A DNA stretch of 64,000 bases, taken from the NCBI GenBank assembly GCA_032358165.1, contig JAALGY010000021.1:744001-808000 (forward strand), in the 5' to 3' direction. This DNA is from Diplosphaera chodatii (lineage: Eukaryota > Chlorophyta > Trebouxiophyceae > Prasiolales > Stichococcaceae). The position numbers and the translations under genes were made by a program. Positions 22,640 to 34,313 of this stretch are shown here, piece after piece (position 1 is the first letter of the stretch; each line of letters opens with the position of its first letter). The notes below the pieces were generated by a model, which worked only from the letters and a program-made list of their open reading frames with translations, was not told where the DNA came from and ran no database searches.

Positions 22640-25600
22640 ATGCTGTCGCGACTGGTGGCACGCGCAGCGACCGCAGAAGCGCAGGTGCGAGGGCTTGCAG
22701 CCGCCCCAGACGCAACACAGTGGCACGCACACAAGGGTACACAAGGTCAACCTTGACATGTTGATGAGTGTTCCTCGGTCAGTGTGTTGCAGGCGCCAAA
22801 GTCATTCCCCGTGCAGCTTGCGGCGGCTCGCAAAGTCAGTCGGCGCTGGCTTGGCCTGATCGAGGTGCCGCCGGAGCTGGAGAGGTCGCTTGCAGACACC
22901 AGCCGGGAGCTGGGTGGCGAGGAGGGGCGCCAGCTCAGGCGCACTGGCCGCCGCCTGATCGATGTGCTGCGCCGCAATGCCCGCACCAATGCCAAAGGGG
23001 GCCTCAGCGCGGTGCCGGTGCTGGATCCAGAGTCTGGCATGCGCACCAGACCCAAGCAGGTACGAAACGCACCTGCTTGATGACGCACACGACACCCGCG
23101 CCTCACTGCAGTTTGTGCTTGGCGGTTGTGCAGCAGCTTAGTGCTGCCACGACATTGTGCAGCGGCGCCGCGGCTTGGAGCGGACGGCGCTGCGGCAGCT
23201 GCGGCAGGGTGTGGCGGCGCCCTTTGGCACAGAATCCGACGATGAAGAAGCAGCGGAAACTCCGTTCGACTCATTTCCAGAGACGATGGATGCAGGTGTC
23301 CACGCTGGCCCTCATCACTGTTGGTGTGTGAGCAATGCCACTGATGTGCACCGTGGCAGCTCTAGAACAGATCTTTCAGCTGGTGGTTGCTTTGCCTGTG
23401 CGTAGGCGGTGATCCTGTTGGTGCACCCCGCAGCAGAGCGCCGGCCTATGATGCTGCGCAGTCGGTGGCGTACACAGCCACGCGCTTCCCTGCAACCTAC
23501 GCTGTCCTCCGAAAGGCATGCCAACCAGATGCAGTGTGCTGTCCAGATATGCTCCATTACCGAATGTGTGCAACGTCCTAAATGGCTAAAAAATGAAAAT
23601 GAACATCCACCTGCTGCAAAAGAATATATGCTGCACTGCAGGTCATGGAGGAGCTGAGGCTACGGCGCCCCAGCTTCCAGCCAAGCAGGATGCTGGACTT
23701 TGGTGCAGGTCCGGGCACCGCCATCTGGGCTGCCATGCAGGTGCCTTTATCAGCAGGACTGTGTCTGGCGAGTCAGGTTGTCAGAAGCTGGGAACTCTGA
23801 CCATGCCTTTGCCGAGCAGTGAGGACGCTGCTATGGTCATGCGGAACTCGACTGCCTCATCCAGCCAGATATGTGTCCCACAGGGGTGCTGCACCCGCAG
23901 GTGTGGGGTGGACAGGCGCTGCAGGCGGTGCATGCGGTTGAGAAGGCGGCGCCAATGCTCGCGCTGGGCTACAGCTGCCAGAAGGCGCTCAAGGCCGGCG
24001 GCAGCGATGTGCCAGCGGTGCGCTGGGCCCGCAAGCTGGCGCCCTGCCCATCTGACGGCCGCCTCGCCGCCCAGCGGTGCGACTCCACCTGTCGATTGTG
24101 GCCTCCATGACACGACACTTCTGTGAGAACGCAATTCCTTCATTGAGCACTTTGGTTCATGCAGGGTGCACAGACACATGGTGCTCAAGTCAGGCGGTCT
24201 GCCTGTCTCTATGCAATCCTTCCCTTCACAACTGGTTTCGGAACTTCCCCCAGGTACGATCTGGTGGTGGCATCGTATGTGCTAGCTGAGCTGCGTTCGC
24301 CGGCGGAGCGGCAGCGCATTGTGAAGGCCCTCTGGGAGCGCACCCGGGGCCTGCTGCTCCTTGTGGAGCCTGGCACGCCCATAGGATCCGCCAATGTACG
24401 GGAAGCCCGGGCCCAGGTACTACACACCAGTAACAACGAGGATGCACCTCATTCGTGCATCTGCCAGACCAGGTTGGCGCAAGCACAGCTGCATGCTGCT
24501 TCTGTATGCCAACGCAGCCGCAGTTGAGCCAAGGGACACCGATCTGAATGCAGGTGCTAGGGGCAGAGGCTGGCAACACTGGTGCTGCAGCCCTGGGCGT
24601 GCATGTTGTGGCTCCCTGCCCTCATGATGGCGGCTGTCCAATGGATGGCACCCCCAGCTGGTGTCACTTCTCGCAGCGCTTTCAACGCACCGCTCTACAG
24701 AAGAACACCAAGATGCTGCCAGGTGCACGGCACGTGTCTTGCAGCCGCTAAATCTGCCTGCTGCTCAGCTCCTGCCACCTGACGAAGCAGCTCGTTGATT
24801 GTGAAGCATCCATCGTATTTTGCCACTCGAGCAGGTGGCGCCAAACCCCGTGACTATCAGGACGAGCGCTTCTCGTATGTAGTGCTGCAGCGGGGCGAGC
24901 GTCCAGAGGTGCCTGCAGATGCATATCTGATGGCAAGAGGTGCCGAAGCGGCACCTGCAAGTCAGCCTCCAGAAGAGGATTCAGACCTATTGGAGGCAGG
25001 CGACATTGACGAGGTGGGCTCCGGGACATCAACGGCTTTGCCGAGCTTCTGCTGAACATCCATTAAGCACAAGATGCTAGCAGCAGAACTCTGCATAGAT
25101 ATATGGTCTACTGGTCCATACCGTGTCAACGTCAAACTGCCGTGCGGCACTGCAGCTGTGCATGCTCCCAAGATGTAGGGCCCAACACCTTGTGTCCAGC
25201 AGGGGCTTGCAACCCATTTGTAACACCTTGCAGCTGTAATATATGCTGCAACGAGGCTGAACATCATGCCTGCAGGATGTGGAGCTGCGAGGACTTGAGC
25301 CAGACGAGGAGACTCTTCAACTGATTCTGGAGTCAATACGCGATGGTGCTGACGATTCTGACGAGGACGAGATGCAGCAGGTGGGAATGTCGTGATCGGC
25401 CTGATGATAGGTGATGATCATGCAGATGCCACAGTGTAGACCGCTCATGACATTGGCAACGGTCCGACCAAGGTGTGACGTGGCCCTGATGCTCACATCA
25501 TGCTCTGCAGGCTGAGCAGATTGCGCAGACCTTTGTGAGGGAGCAGGGCAGCTGGGCCTCAGCAGACAGCAGCGTGCAACCAGACACTGGTGCGGCCACA

Positions 25601-26129
25601 GCCAGGGCGGCAAGCCATCCAACACATGAGGCGCCAGCAAATGCCGAAGTAGCTGCAGCCATCGTTGAAGCTGCCTGGCCGCAGCACCGCAGCACCAGTG
25701 TCGCTGCAGCAGAGCGCGATGACCCTGACTCAGATGAGCAGTCGGACAGGGAGGCCAGCAGCGCAGAGGAGCTGGCGGCAGCTGTTGCAGCCAGCCAACA
25801 GTGGCCGCGTGTCATCAGGTTGGTGCCATGACTAGAGTCTTGACTGGATGCATCGGCTATCTGTTGGATGAGCTCGAATCGCAGACAAGCAGCACTGTGT
25901 ATCGGCTGCACTCTGATGCACCTAGCAAATGTACAGGCCGCCACGGAAGAAGGCAGGGCATGTAGTGCTGGACGTATGCCGTCCAGCGAGCCGTGCTGAA
26001 GCAAAGCCACGGCTGGAGCAGCAGGTGGTCACCCGCCGCTCGCATCGGCTTGGCATACCGTTGTACCGCCTTGCACGCAAGATGCGCTGGGGTGACCTGT
26101 GGCCTTCTGATGAGCAGCTCCGGCAATAA
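22640..26129 (+). CDS. Mitochondrial ribosome small-subunit assembly factor Rsm22/METTL17
   Basis: Methyltransferase-fold protein needed to assemble the mitochondrial small ribosomal subunit. Twelve exons, 648 aa: 22640-22684, 22793-23059, 23163-23295, 23406-23515, 23642-23740, 23901-24076, 24254-24416, 24554-24722, 24835-25013, 25276-25380, 25511-25818, 25937-26129. The N-terminus MLSRLVARAATAEAQ is a likely mitochondrial presequence. Then come AYTATRFPATYAVLRK, the SAM-site-like MLDFGAGPGTAIWA, VWGGQALQAVHAVEKAAPML, YDLVVASYVLAEL and VVAPCPHDGGCPM with WCHFSQR, the cysteine set that binds a 4Fe-4S cluster in METTL17. The last third is acidic and ends in a basic domain (RHRL-type, KMRWGDLWP). 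The intron after exon 4 uses a GC donor (AAG/GCATGC). Confidence 0.9.
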
Positions 26130-26623
26130 CATTCAACACACTGAATATCATCAAGAGCTGAGGAAGCAAGTCAGTGCGAAGTGCAGTGATGGGAGTTGAC
26201 CCTAGTCCAGTAAATCAACACCCTAGTCTGGAAGGATCCCAAACGCGGTTTGCTCAGGATCGTCAGCTCCTCAGCTGCAACCTTCACTCCTTCAGTCTTG
26301 GGCTCAACAGCGAGGTGTGCACGCTACTCCCCCTGCGACCCTCAGCGCTGGGCAGCTTCTACAGGATGGCAGTGGGCCTACAACAGCTACGACTGCGACA
26401 ACAGTGTCAGTGAACAGGTTGAAAGCACTGTGCGCGTTGCTGCGGGTGGTTCACATAAGCTCGAGCCCGTAAGGTCAGCAGGGGCGCTTGGCAACGCGTT
26501 TCAGGGCGCACAGAACCTACCTTGCGAGGAAACATCCTGCCCTATCTGTCGGTGCTGTACATAGCCTGTGCTGACCGGCCCCCGCAGCTGCCTGCCGCCT
26601 CGCGGCTGGCAGACCAGCCCAGC
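26130..26623. other. Intergenic region between Rsm22-like gene and kinase gene
   Basis: 494 bases between two plus-strand genes, holding a 3' end and a promoter. Nothing else supportable. Confidence 0.35.
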
Positions 26624-29600
26624 ATGGCAGCAACGACTGGGCTGTTGCGCGCCTCAGTGGGCTCTCGATCCTTCAGCAACCTGAATGCCAACCGCAAGTG
26701 AGTCCATATGCTGCTATCATGAGGCCGCTGCTTGATCCACGGCTTCCTAACATGGGCAACATCAGGGCCCAGCGGGTGCAGCCCAGCCGCTGCATTGCTG
26801 CACTGTTGCATCCAACCGTGCCGTGTGCATGTCAGCTTGTGGTCCCGCAGCAATCGGGCTGCGAGGAGGTGTATGCGCACAGTTTGCGTGTGTTTCACGT
26901 CTGCCATTCTGTGCAGCACTGCCCTGTCGCACACAGGTCCCCGCCGCCAGAGCTGGCCTAGCCCGTGCAGCAGTCTCGTACTGACAGACGTCTCATTTTG
27001 CACTGACTGCAGGGAGTACCCAACGGAGGCCGATGCCTATGAGCTGCTGGAGGAATGTGGGCGGGGTGTCAGCGCAACAGTAAGGCAGCACAGCCATGTG
27101 CACTCTGGCAGTACACAACAAACCACAATTCCCACAGCACGCCTGACAAGCCAACACCTCACTACCATGCCAGTCAAGGCACAAGCGATGACGCCGCAGG
27201 TCTGGAAGGCCCTCTGCAAGCCCTTCGACGAGGTCGTGGCGGTGAAGCTCATGGACCTGGAGGCCGTGAACTGCAGCCTGGTGAGGCGGGAATGGCGCTT
27301 TGGGATACGCAGAAGTAGGCAGATACACTTTTGCTGGTCACGTGCGCGCTGGCAAGTCAGCTTCCCACAGCAGGTCCTGTCCCACTTCCTGCGTCCATGT
27401 GCAGGACGACATTGTGAGGGAGGCGCAGACGATGCGGCGGCTGCACCACCCCAATGTGCTGCTCCTGCACGTGTCCTTTGTGCACAAGCAAACGCTGTGG
27501 ATGGTGGAGCCATACATCGCTGGCGGATCCATGCTGAACATCATGAAGTATGCGTACCCAGAGGCAAGCTCATTCAAAGGCAATAGCTAGCATGTGATGT
27601 GTATGGGCATTGCTGTGGCGAACCGTGTTTCCCTCCGTCTGGCTGGCACCGCAAGACGCCCATGACAGAGTGCCCTAGTTACGCAGGGCCTGGAGGAGCC
27701 AGTCATCGCTGCCATCCTGAGGGAAGTGTTGAAAGGCCTGGACTACATGCACAAGAATGGCAACATTCACCGTGACGTGAAGGTGCCAGGATGCCAGCTC
27801 GTACGAGCAGATGTGCAGATGTCACAGTTGTAACGTGGTGCCTGTCTTCAACTGTTGCAGGAGCCTCACACATTGTATGCCTGAACAGAGCCTGTCGCAC
27901 CATCCTGCTGCAAGCATGGCAGGGCAGGTCATCTTGCTGCCAGAGCGCGCAACCATCGAGCATGACAGGGGCAAGGGTCTGTGCAGGCTGGCAACATCCT
28001 GGTGAACACAGACGGCTCGGTGCTGCTGGCGGATTTTGGTGTTGCGGCGTCACTGGAGCGCGACGGGTCTTGGGGGCAGCAGGTTGCTGGCCGCAACACC
28101 TTTGTTGGCACGCCCTGCTGGATGGCGCCCGAGGTCATGGAGCAGGCTCAGGGGTGCGCTCCCTGTGAGCCCGTGTAGCCATCCGCAGCGCTGTGGCAAC
28201 TAACACTTCCTGCGTCCTGACGCAACCAGCCTGCTCTTTTATGCAGCCAGCGTTTGATATTGAGTAGCACGACCTGGAGATCGTGCTTGCTGCGCCAGGT
28301 CTGCATGGCTCACAGCCGTGGGAACTGCAGTGCGCAACCAACGTAACCCACACCACACTGCGCAGGTACAACGCGCTGGCAGACATCTGGTCCTTTGGCA
28401 TCACCGTCCTGGAGCTGGCGCATGGCCACGCCCCCTTTGCCCGCTTCCCGCCCATGAAGGTGATCACGACGCACTGTACAGACGTTCGTCAGATGACCTA
28501 TGCCATTGCCTACGCCCACTTTATGTATACTGGATCACTGTCAGCAAGGCGGTGGTGTTTAGGTCCCCATGCTCCTGCAGGTGCTGCTGATGACGATCCA
28601 GAACCCGCCGCCAACGCTGGAGCAGGACAGCGGGAAGAAGCACTTCTCCAAGTACATGCGCGACGTGGTGGCCAAGTGCCTGGTCAAAGACCCAGCCAAG
28701 CGTCCCACCGCTGCGCAGCTGCTGGAGCACAAGTTCTTCAAAGTGCGATGATGGGGCTGCTGTCACAGCACTGTGCCATGTGCTGTGCAGTGTGACCCAC
28801 ACATGTTCAAATGCAGCTCATACGGCTATACAGGCATACAGTTATTCATGAGTGAGGTCACATGCTCCTTTCTGAGTGTTGTTTTCCCTCTCCGTTGCCT
28901 GACAGACGGCCCACGAGAAGACGACGCCGCTGGTCAAGCACCTGCTCGCAGGACTGCCGCCTGTCACGAAGCGCGTCGCTGAGATGCGGGCTGGGAAGAA
29001 CCCCGGCAGCAGCCAGGTATGGCAGCTGTCCTAAACTTTACCTCTGCAGGCAGCATCTATCATGTGGACAGTCGATATCTTGATTCCACCGTACATGGCA
29101 TGGTGGACAACCTAGCTGCAGACCGTCAGCTGCACCATGTTTTGTCGTACAGCCTTGTGTACATCGGCATGCAGCCCCTGCAGTTGGTCGACGGGACTTT
29201 TCTGTTGCCTTCCGGCAGGCCCAGGCCGAGATGGAGCACAGCCAGGCGGAGTATGTGAAGGGCGTCAGCAACTGGAACTTTGATGTCGCGGCTTTGAAGG
29301 CCAGCGCTGCGGCTGAGGGGCCCGGCCTGGCGCCCGTGCCTGAGGGCGGTCTCCCACTTGGTGGGCTTCGTCCCAGCTTGTGAACGTGCACCAGCCCAGC
29401 AGTGCCTTGGTCCTGCAGGGCATGGTCCTCCTGCAATATTCAATGGGCTCGGCTTCGTGCAGCCGAGGGCCTCAATGTCCTGCCTGACAGTGCATCTTCA
29501 CTGATTGGGCACATGCCTCAAGTGCAGAGGAGGATGCGCTCAATGGCATCGCAAAGCCCATGCAGCCGCTGACAGGCGGGGAACAGGCAGCCAGCGCGGC

Positions 29601-31008
29601 CTTGGCGCCAGCGTCCAAGCCCCTTGCACCTGGTAGCAAGGTGCCGCACTCTGCACCAGCGCTGAGCACAACATAAGGTTCAACTGCTTTCATGCCTTGT
29701 GATTCGTAGTTCATCAACAACGCTGTACAGTAGGTTCAGCCGATGGGTCTGAATGCATGCAACCCCACCCGCTGCAGAAGCAAGGGCGCTTCGAGGTGTC
29801 GACCGAGGAGCTGCCAGCAGAAGCAGTCAGACTGCAGTCCGCGCCATCGACCCCACTTCAGCAGAGGTTTGTCCCTCGGATCGGCATTCCAGCTGGTGAA
29901 CGTGCTGTATGGGTCCTGTTTCAAGGTGCCAGGACTGTTCGGTCCGAGCGATGTAGGTCCCCAACATTCCGTGATCTGATCGTGGTGACCTGTCCTCATG
30001 TGATTGCAGGCCCCTGGTGCCGTCCGAGTCCCTGGACTCGGTGAGGGACGGGAAGGAGCCGGTGATGCGCACGCTGTCCATGGTGTCGCTGGAGGGCAGC
30101 GAGGGCGGCGGCTCGGCGGCGCAGCCCGCGGCGCAGGCCAAGCGCAAGGGCCGCTTCAACATCGTTGCCGAGGAGGCCAGTGAGGGCGCCAAGGTGGGGG
30201 GCCCCACGCCGATCTGGGTACCTGCTGCTGCGCAGCAGCCGTCCTGCTGGGTGTGGTCCCCCGTGATTACAAGTTGGCTTGCCTAGCAACCCTCTTCCTC
30301 CGTAATAAGCGCTCGTCATGGTGGCACACTGCAGGTCCGTGTGGCGCGGTCCAACTCGGTTGCCGCCTTGGGCGATGGCAAGCACTCGGCCCAGGCCGCC
30401 ACTGCCCTGCTGCCCGTGCTGAGGGTGCGCGACCCCTTGTTCTCCCGTGCTTAAACGAACTTCATTGTCACAGGGCACACATGACGCCTGCATGCAGTGT
30501 CTGTCGCACCGTGACATTTGTCAACCTGCGCACATGGTCGACTATAACCGTCTTGCTGTGCAGGACTGCCTGGAGGGGATGACGGTGCAGCAGGAGATGA
30601 TGAAGCAGCTGGTCAGCGCTCTGGGGGAGGTGGAGCGCGGCAAGCAGGCCGGCCTCGCCAGCTTCCTCACCGAGTACGGCTCCCGCATCGCGGGCCGCCC
30701 CTCCAAGGAGGACCACGCCCGCGTCAAGGCGGAGGTGCGCCCGCCGGGGTTCGAAGTGCATGTCTTTGCATCTTGCCCTCGGTTGGTCTTGTAATCGCAT
30801 CCAAGGTGATAGTAGTATGCCACGAGCTTTCAGTGGATAGCAGCTCTGGTCAGCAATTGTCGTTGCTCTTGTGCAGCTGGCCCAGGCGAAGGAGGAAAAC
30901 AGCCGGCTGCGTGATCGACTGCGGCACTCTGAAGATCAGGGTGCGCCGCGGCGGCTGCCGCTACGGGAAGGGGAAGCCGTCGCCTCCTGGCCTGAAGAGC
31001 CCCTGTAA
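26624..31008 (+). CDS. Ste20-family serine/threonine kinase (SPAK/OSR1/BLUS1-like)
   Basis: Germinal-centre-kinase type signalling kinase. Sixteen exons, 651 aa: 26624-26697, 27013-27079, 27200-27280, 27405-27563, 27687-27782, 27987-28153, 28366-28459, 28581-28742, 28906-29016, 29219-29348, 29528-29632, 29734-29866, 30010-30193, 30335-30424, 30564-30734, 30877-31008. Kinase motifs in order: [13 protein letters not shown] (glycine loop), EVVAVKLMD (Lys), [14 protein letters not shown] (catalytic loop), [25 protein letters not shown] (activation segment), [39 protein letters not shown] and [17 protein letters not shown]. All catalytic residues are present. The tail carries VEMRAGK-type and KGRF repeats found in plant members and ends in a short coiled coil ([17 protein letters not shown]). 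The intron after exon 4 has the canonical GC donor GAG/GCAAGC. Confidence 0.93.
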
Positions 31009-31610
31009 CGATCAGTGTCTCTGCCGGCGGCAGTCTGTACACTAGCAGTGTTCTGAGGCGCTTAGTGAGGGCATGCGTGTGTGAGGTGCATGTTTTGAGG
31101 CCCCCACACTCTGGCCACCCGCGCAGCATTGTTTGAGGATACCTTCAGCCCATTTGTTGCAGATTTGCGGTCAACGATAGGCCATCAGCTGAGGTCCAGG
31201 GTGGAAACTGCTCGATTTTGTGGGTTGTGGTCAGAAAGCATCACACCAGAACCCGACATGGATCATCAGTGCCCTCACATCTACCACAAAAGCCAAGGTG
31301 CACAAACAAAGCACCACGCTTTGTCATGGCTTGCGGTCCCAAATTGTGCTCAGCCGCAGCAGCAACCCGTAGCGGTGCTGGGCTATCGGACGCACATGCA
31401 GTGGCACACTGCCAAAGTGTTTGGCAAACTCTTGCAGACATGCTGAGCGCTCCGACGCATGACCGCTCAACGAGCTGATGCCCTTGACCTGCATATGCAG
31501 ATGATCGAGGCTGTAGCTCCGCAATTCTTTGGCCAGTTCTCAGTGCGGATCTGAAGGCTCAGCACTGACTTGCATGCTGGCACACAAAGACCGTACAATG
31601 TCAAAACATC
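31009..31610. other. Convergent intergenic region
   Basis: 602 bases between the kinase stop and the EXTL-like stop. It contains short open frames on both strands (for example 31129-31446) with no resemblance to a protein; most likely 3' untranslated sequence. Confidence 0.35.
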
Positions 31611-33217
31611 CTACTGGTCGGTAACACAGCGAATGTGACCTAGCATCCGCCCCACCTTGCGCACGCCTTGGCCGAGGTCCTGCAGCCCAGGCGCACGGAC
31701 ATACACGGGCGGCGAGCCCGTCGCATTGGCCACCAGGAAGGCCATTGCGATGTCCTCGCAGTTGCGGTGCCTATCGATATACTCGAGCACAGGTCGCAGC
31801 ATGGACACCGTGTACGTTGTCAGCCAATCCCGGTGTAGGAACGCACCCTATAAACACAGCAGCTACAGACGATCAGGTGATCAAAGCTTATCATGAAAGC
31901 AGGCAAACTCGAGTATGTGGGTGTAGATGTCGTTGAGTTGGCACAGCAGCAACCCATGGACTGCATGCTTCCGGGCCGGCTGTGCACGGCGCACCTTCGT
32001 GAGCACCATGCTGTAGTGGCCGCGCAGGAGCACGGCCGCATCCCGCAGCAGGTAGCGCGGCGTGCAGTCCGCTGCCAGCAGGTGGCCGCGAGGGAACCAG
32101 CCGACCATCTGGTCAGCCGTGCGCTGCCATGCTGCAAAGGCTGTGCCCACCTCCCGGCACGGCACCAGCACATCGTCGTCAATGCTCAGCACCTGCATTC
32201 ACGTTGTGCTACCTGCAGTTTGCTGGCTGTCGCACGCATAACGGTAGGCTGCACCATGCTGACCACAACGTCACAAGCCAAAAGCTCTTACAGTCTGGCA
32301 GAGCTCACCGCCATAGTGCGAAGGCCCTCTGGCGGAGTGAAGCGCTGGTTGAGACTTCGCGAGGGCTTGATATCATACAGCACCTCCACCACGCTGCTGT
32401 AGAAGGTAGGGTCCTGCACAGCTGATGGTGGTCCGACCTGCAGACGAGACGATGTCTTTACAGGATGGTGTTTGAGGCAGCATCCAGCAGAACTAGCACA
32501 ACCTCGCCATGCTTAGTGTGTGAAAGATATGCCAGCAGTTGGCCTGGAGCAGGGACCAGCAGGCATGGCCCTCCTGCACCAGCCCCCTATTGCTGCGGCA
32601 GCGCACCTGGTCCTCACACCACACGACGTGGATGGCGTCGAGGCCTGGGCACCGGGCATAGTGCACTATCGACTGCTTCAGCAAGTCGTGCCGCCTGAAG
32701 CTGTTGAGCAGCAGCGTGTACTTGGCGTCATCGGCGGGCGCCGTGCCGTTCTGGTACGGGATGCGCTCCATACGGGGCGTGCCGGGTGCAGGCCGCGGGC
32801 AGTGCAGCTGGTTGGCTGCCTCCCCCCGAGTCTGCAGAGCGTGACCAAAAGCAGGACAGGCGGTGAGACCCTGCTCTTTTGAGGCCACGTAGTATGCATG
32901 GCAGTGCACCCTGCACCTGCTGACACACACGGTCCAGGACACCACATGTGCCAATTGTACAGGTTGACAGTGCAAGTGCATGCTTAGCTCCATGGACGGT
33001 GGCGATCTGGCCCAACCTTCACCAGCAGCGTGGCAAGCTGTCGTCAGCAGCGCACCATGAGATGGAACACCAGCAGTGCGGCCGCCGCGAGGGCGATCGT
33101 AACCATTGCGGTGGCTCTGGCAAGAGGGAGGAGCCGGGAGGTTGCTCTGCCGGGCCGCCTGGACATCATGCCGCGCCGCAGCATGGGCAGCTCGCCCTGC
33201 TTCTTGCTCTTCAGCAT
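31611..33217 (-). CDS. Exostosin-like glycosyltransferase (GT64, EXTL2-type)
   Basis: Golgi type II membrane enzyme of family GT64, which transfers N-acetylhexosamine or related sugars. Five exons on the minus strand, 316 aa: 33056-33217, 32607-32831, 32309-32437, 31995-32192, 31611-31847. An N-terminal cytosolic basic stretch is followed by a membrane span (MVTIALAAAALLVFHLM, about residues 37-53). The catalytic domain has KYTLLLNSFRRHDLLKQSIV, AIHVVWCEDQ, LNQRFTPPEGLRTMA, the DXD motif in VLSIDDDVLVPC, ADQMVGWFPRGH and HRNCEDIAMAFLVANATG, the last being the GT64 signature. The start at 33217 fits the membrane topology. An in-frame ATG at 33370, only 16 bases past the BolA stop, would add 51 residues and is less likely. 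Confidence 0.92.
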
Positions 33218-33385
33218 CGCCTGCAGAGCCGACTGCCATACCGCGCGCCTGCCAAGCTCAACAGGCTGGCGCTGCGGCTGCACATGCTCAGCTGGGCCGC
33301 TGAGGCTGCTGCTGTTGCCGCTGAGCACAGCACGACAGCAGCGTCCGCGCCAGGCGTGCTGTGCAGGCACGTGCTGTCCACACTG

Positions 33386-34054
33386 CTACAGCTGCTGCCC
33401 AAGCGTCTGGCGCTCCACTTCTGCGGGTGTCTTGGTCTTGAGAGCCAGCGCGTGCAGGCCAGCAGCCAGCTCCGCCTCCAAGGCGCTGTACACCAGCCGG
33501 TGGCGCGCCACTGGCAGCTTGCCCTGAAACGCGTCGGACACGATCTCCACCCTGCGAGATGGCCTGACTGTTGATGTCTGATGCGACATCTGGATGTTGA
33601 CATCCTCTGAATGCTGCATACATACTGGCTCATGCTGCGACGGTGCCAAATCGGGCGCAAATCACATGTTGACAGAGGACACACCTGAAGTGCGTCTCTG
33701 CGTCTGGTGCTCCTGAAGGGTTTCCGGCGTGTCCGGCGTGCTTGTGCGACTGCGTGGTTGACCAAGGCCATGTTGGTGAGGACTGCACTCAGATGTGCTT
33801 CAACTGCAGGGCTGCTTGCCACAATCATGCATCTGTCACCTCGTCGACAACGCTCAAGAATGTTGGCTTCAAAGCTTCGGTGAGCTTCCTGCAGACACGT
33901 GCACGTGCAGTGAACACAGACCACACTCCAAATTGGCAGCTGCATGTGCATACTGGCATAGGCACTGCACCAGCCTTCACCGTTGGACGGCAGCGGCAAC
34001 CGGCCTTGCCAGCTGGGCTGACATTGGAGTATCGGATGGGCGCCGCAAATCCAT
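33386..34054 (-). CDS. BolA-like protein
   Basis: BolA proteins pair with monothiol glutaredoxins in iron-sulphur cluster delivery; plant forms work in mitochondria, plastid and cytosol. Four exons, 117 aa: 33981-34054, 33840-33888, 33685-33749, 33386-33551. After a short N-terminal extension come [42 protein letters not shown], the cluster-ligand His region [14 protein letters not shown] and [15 protein letters not shown]. The spacing matches BolA1-type members. The N-terminus is short for an organelle signal, so location is unsure. The gene is followed on the same strand, 168 bases later, by the EXTL gene and is head-to-head with Deg7 (259 bases between starts). Confidence 0.92.
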
Positions 34055-34313
34055 TTCTGCTCCACCGACGGGCTCACAGCGATCACACCCCGTACAGTCA
34101 GCCAGCGGGGCAGCTTGACCTTGGCAAGATTGATCACAGTACCACGCATGCCGCAGAATACATTCACGCTGCTTGCTGTGCATTTGCTAAGATGTCGTGA
34201 TTAGAAGGTCAGGCCGCCGCGGCCTGCATTTGTGAGATAGAGACACCCCACAGACCATGCACGGGGTCACCAGCCTTGCAGATTTCACCTAGCTGCGCAC
34301 CAGACGAGCCGCT

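Noticed and set aside
22768..23331. 187-codon plus-strand frame over the Rsm22 second exon
   Set aside because: It is a shifted frame of that exon; the other frame gives the family sequence and splices correctly.
28139..28160. Possible GC donor after the kinase WMAPEVMEQ segment
   Set aside because: A normal GT donor five bases later (phase 2) joins perfectly to [11 protein letters not shown], so GC is not needed here.
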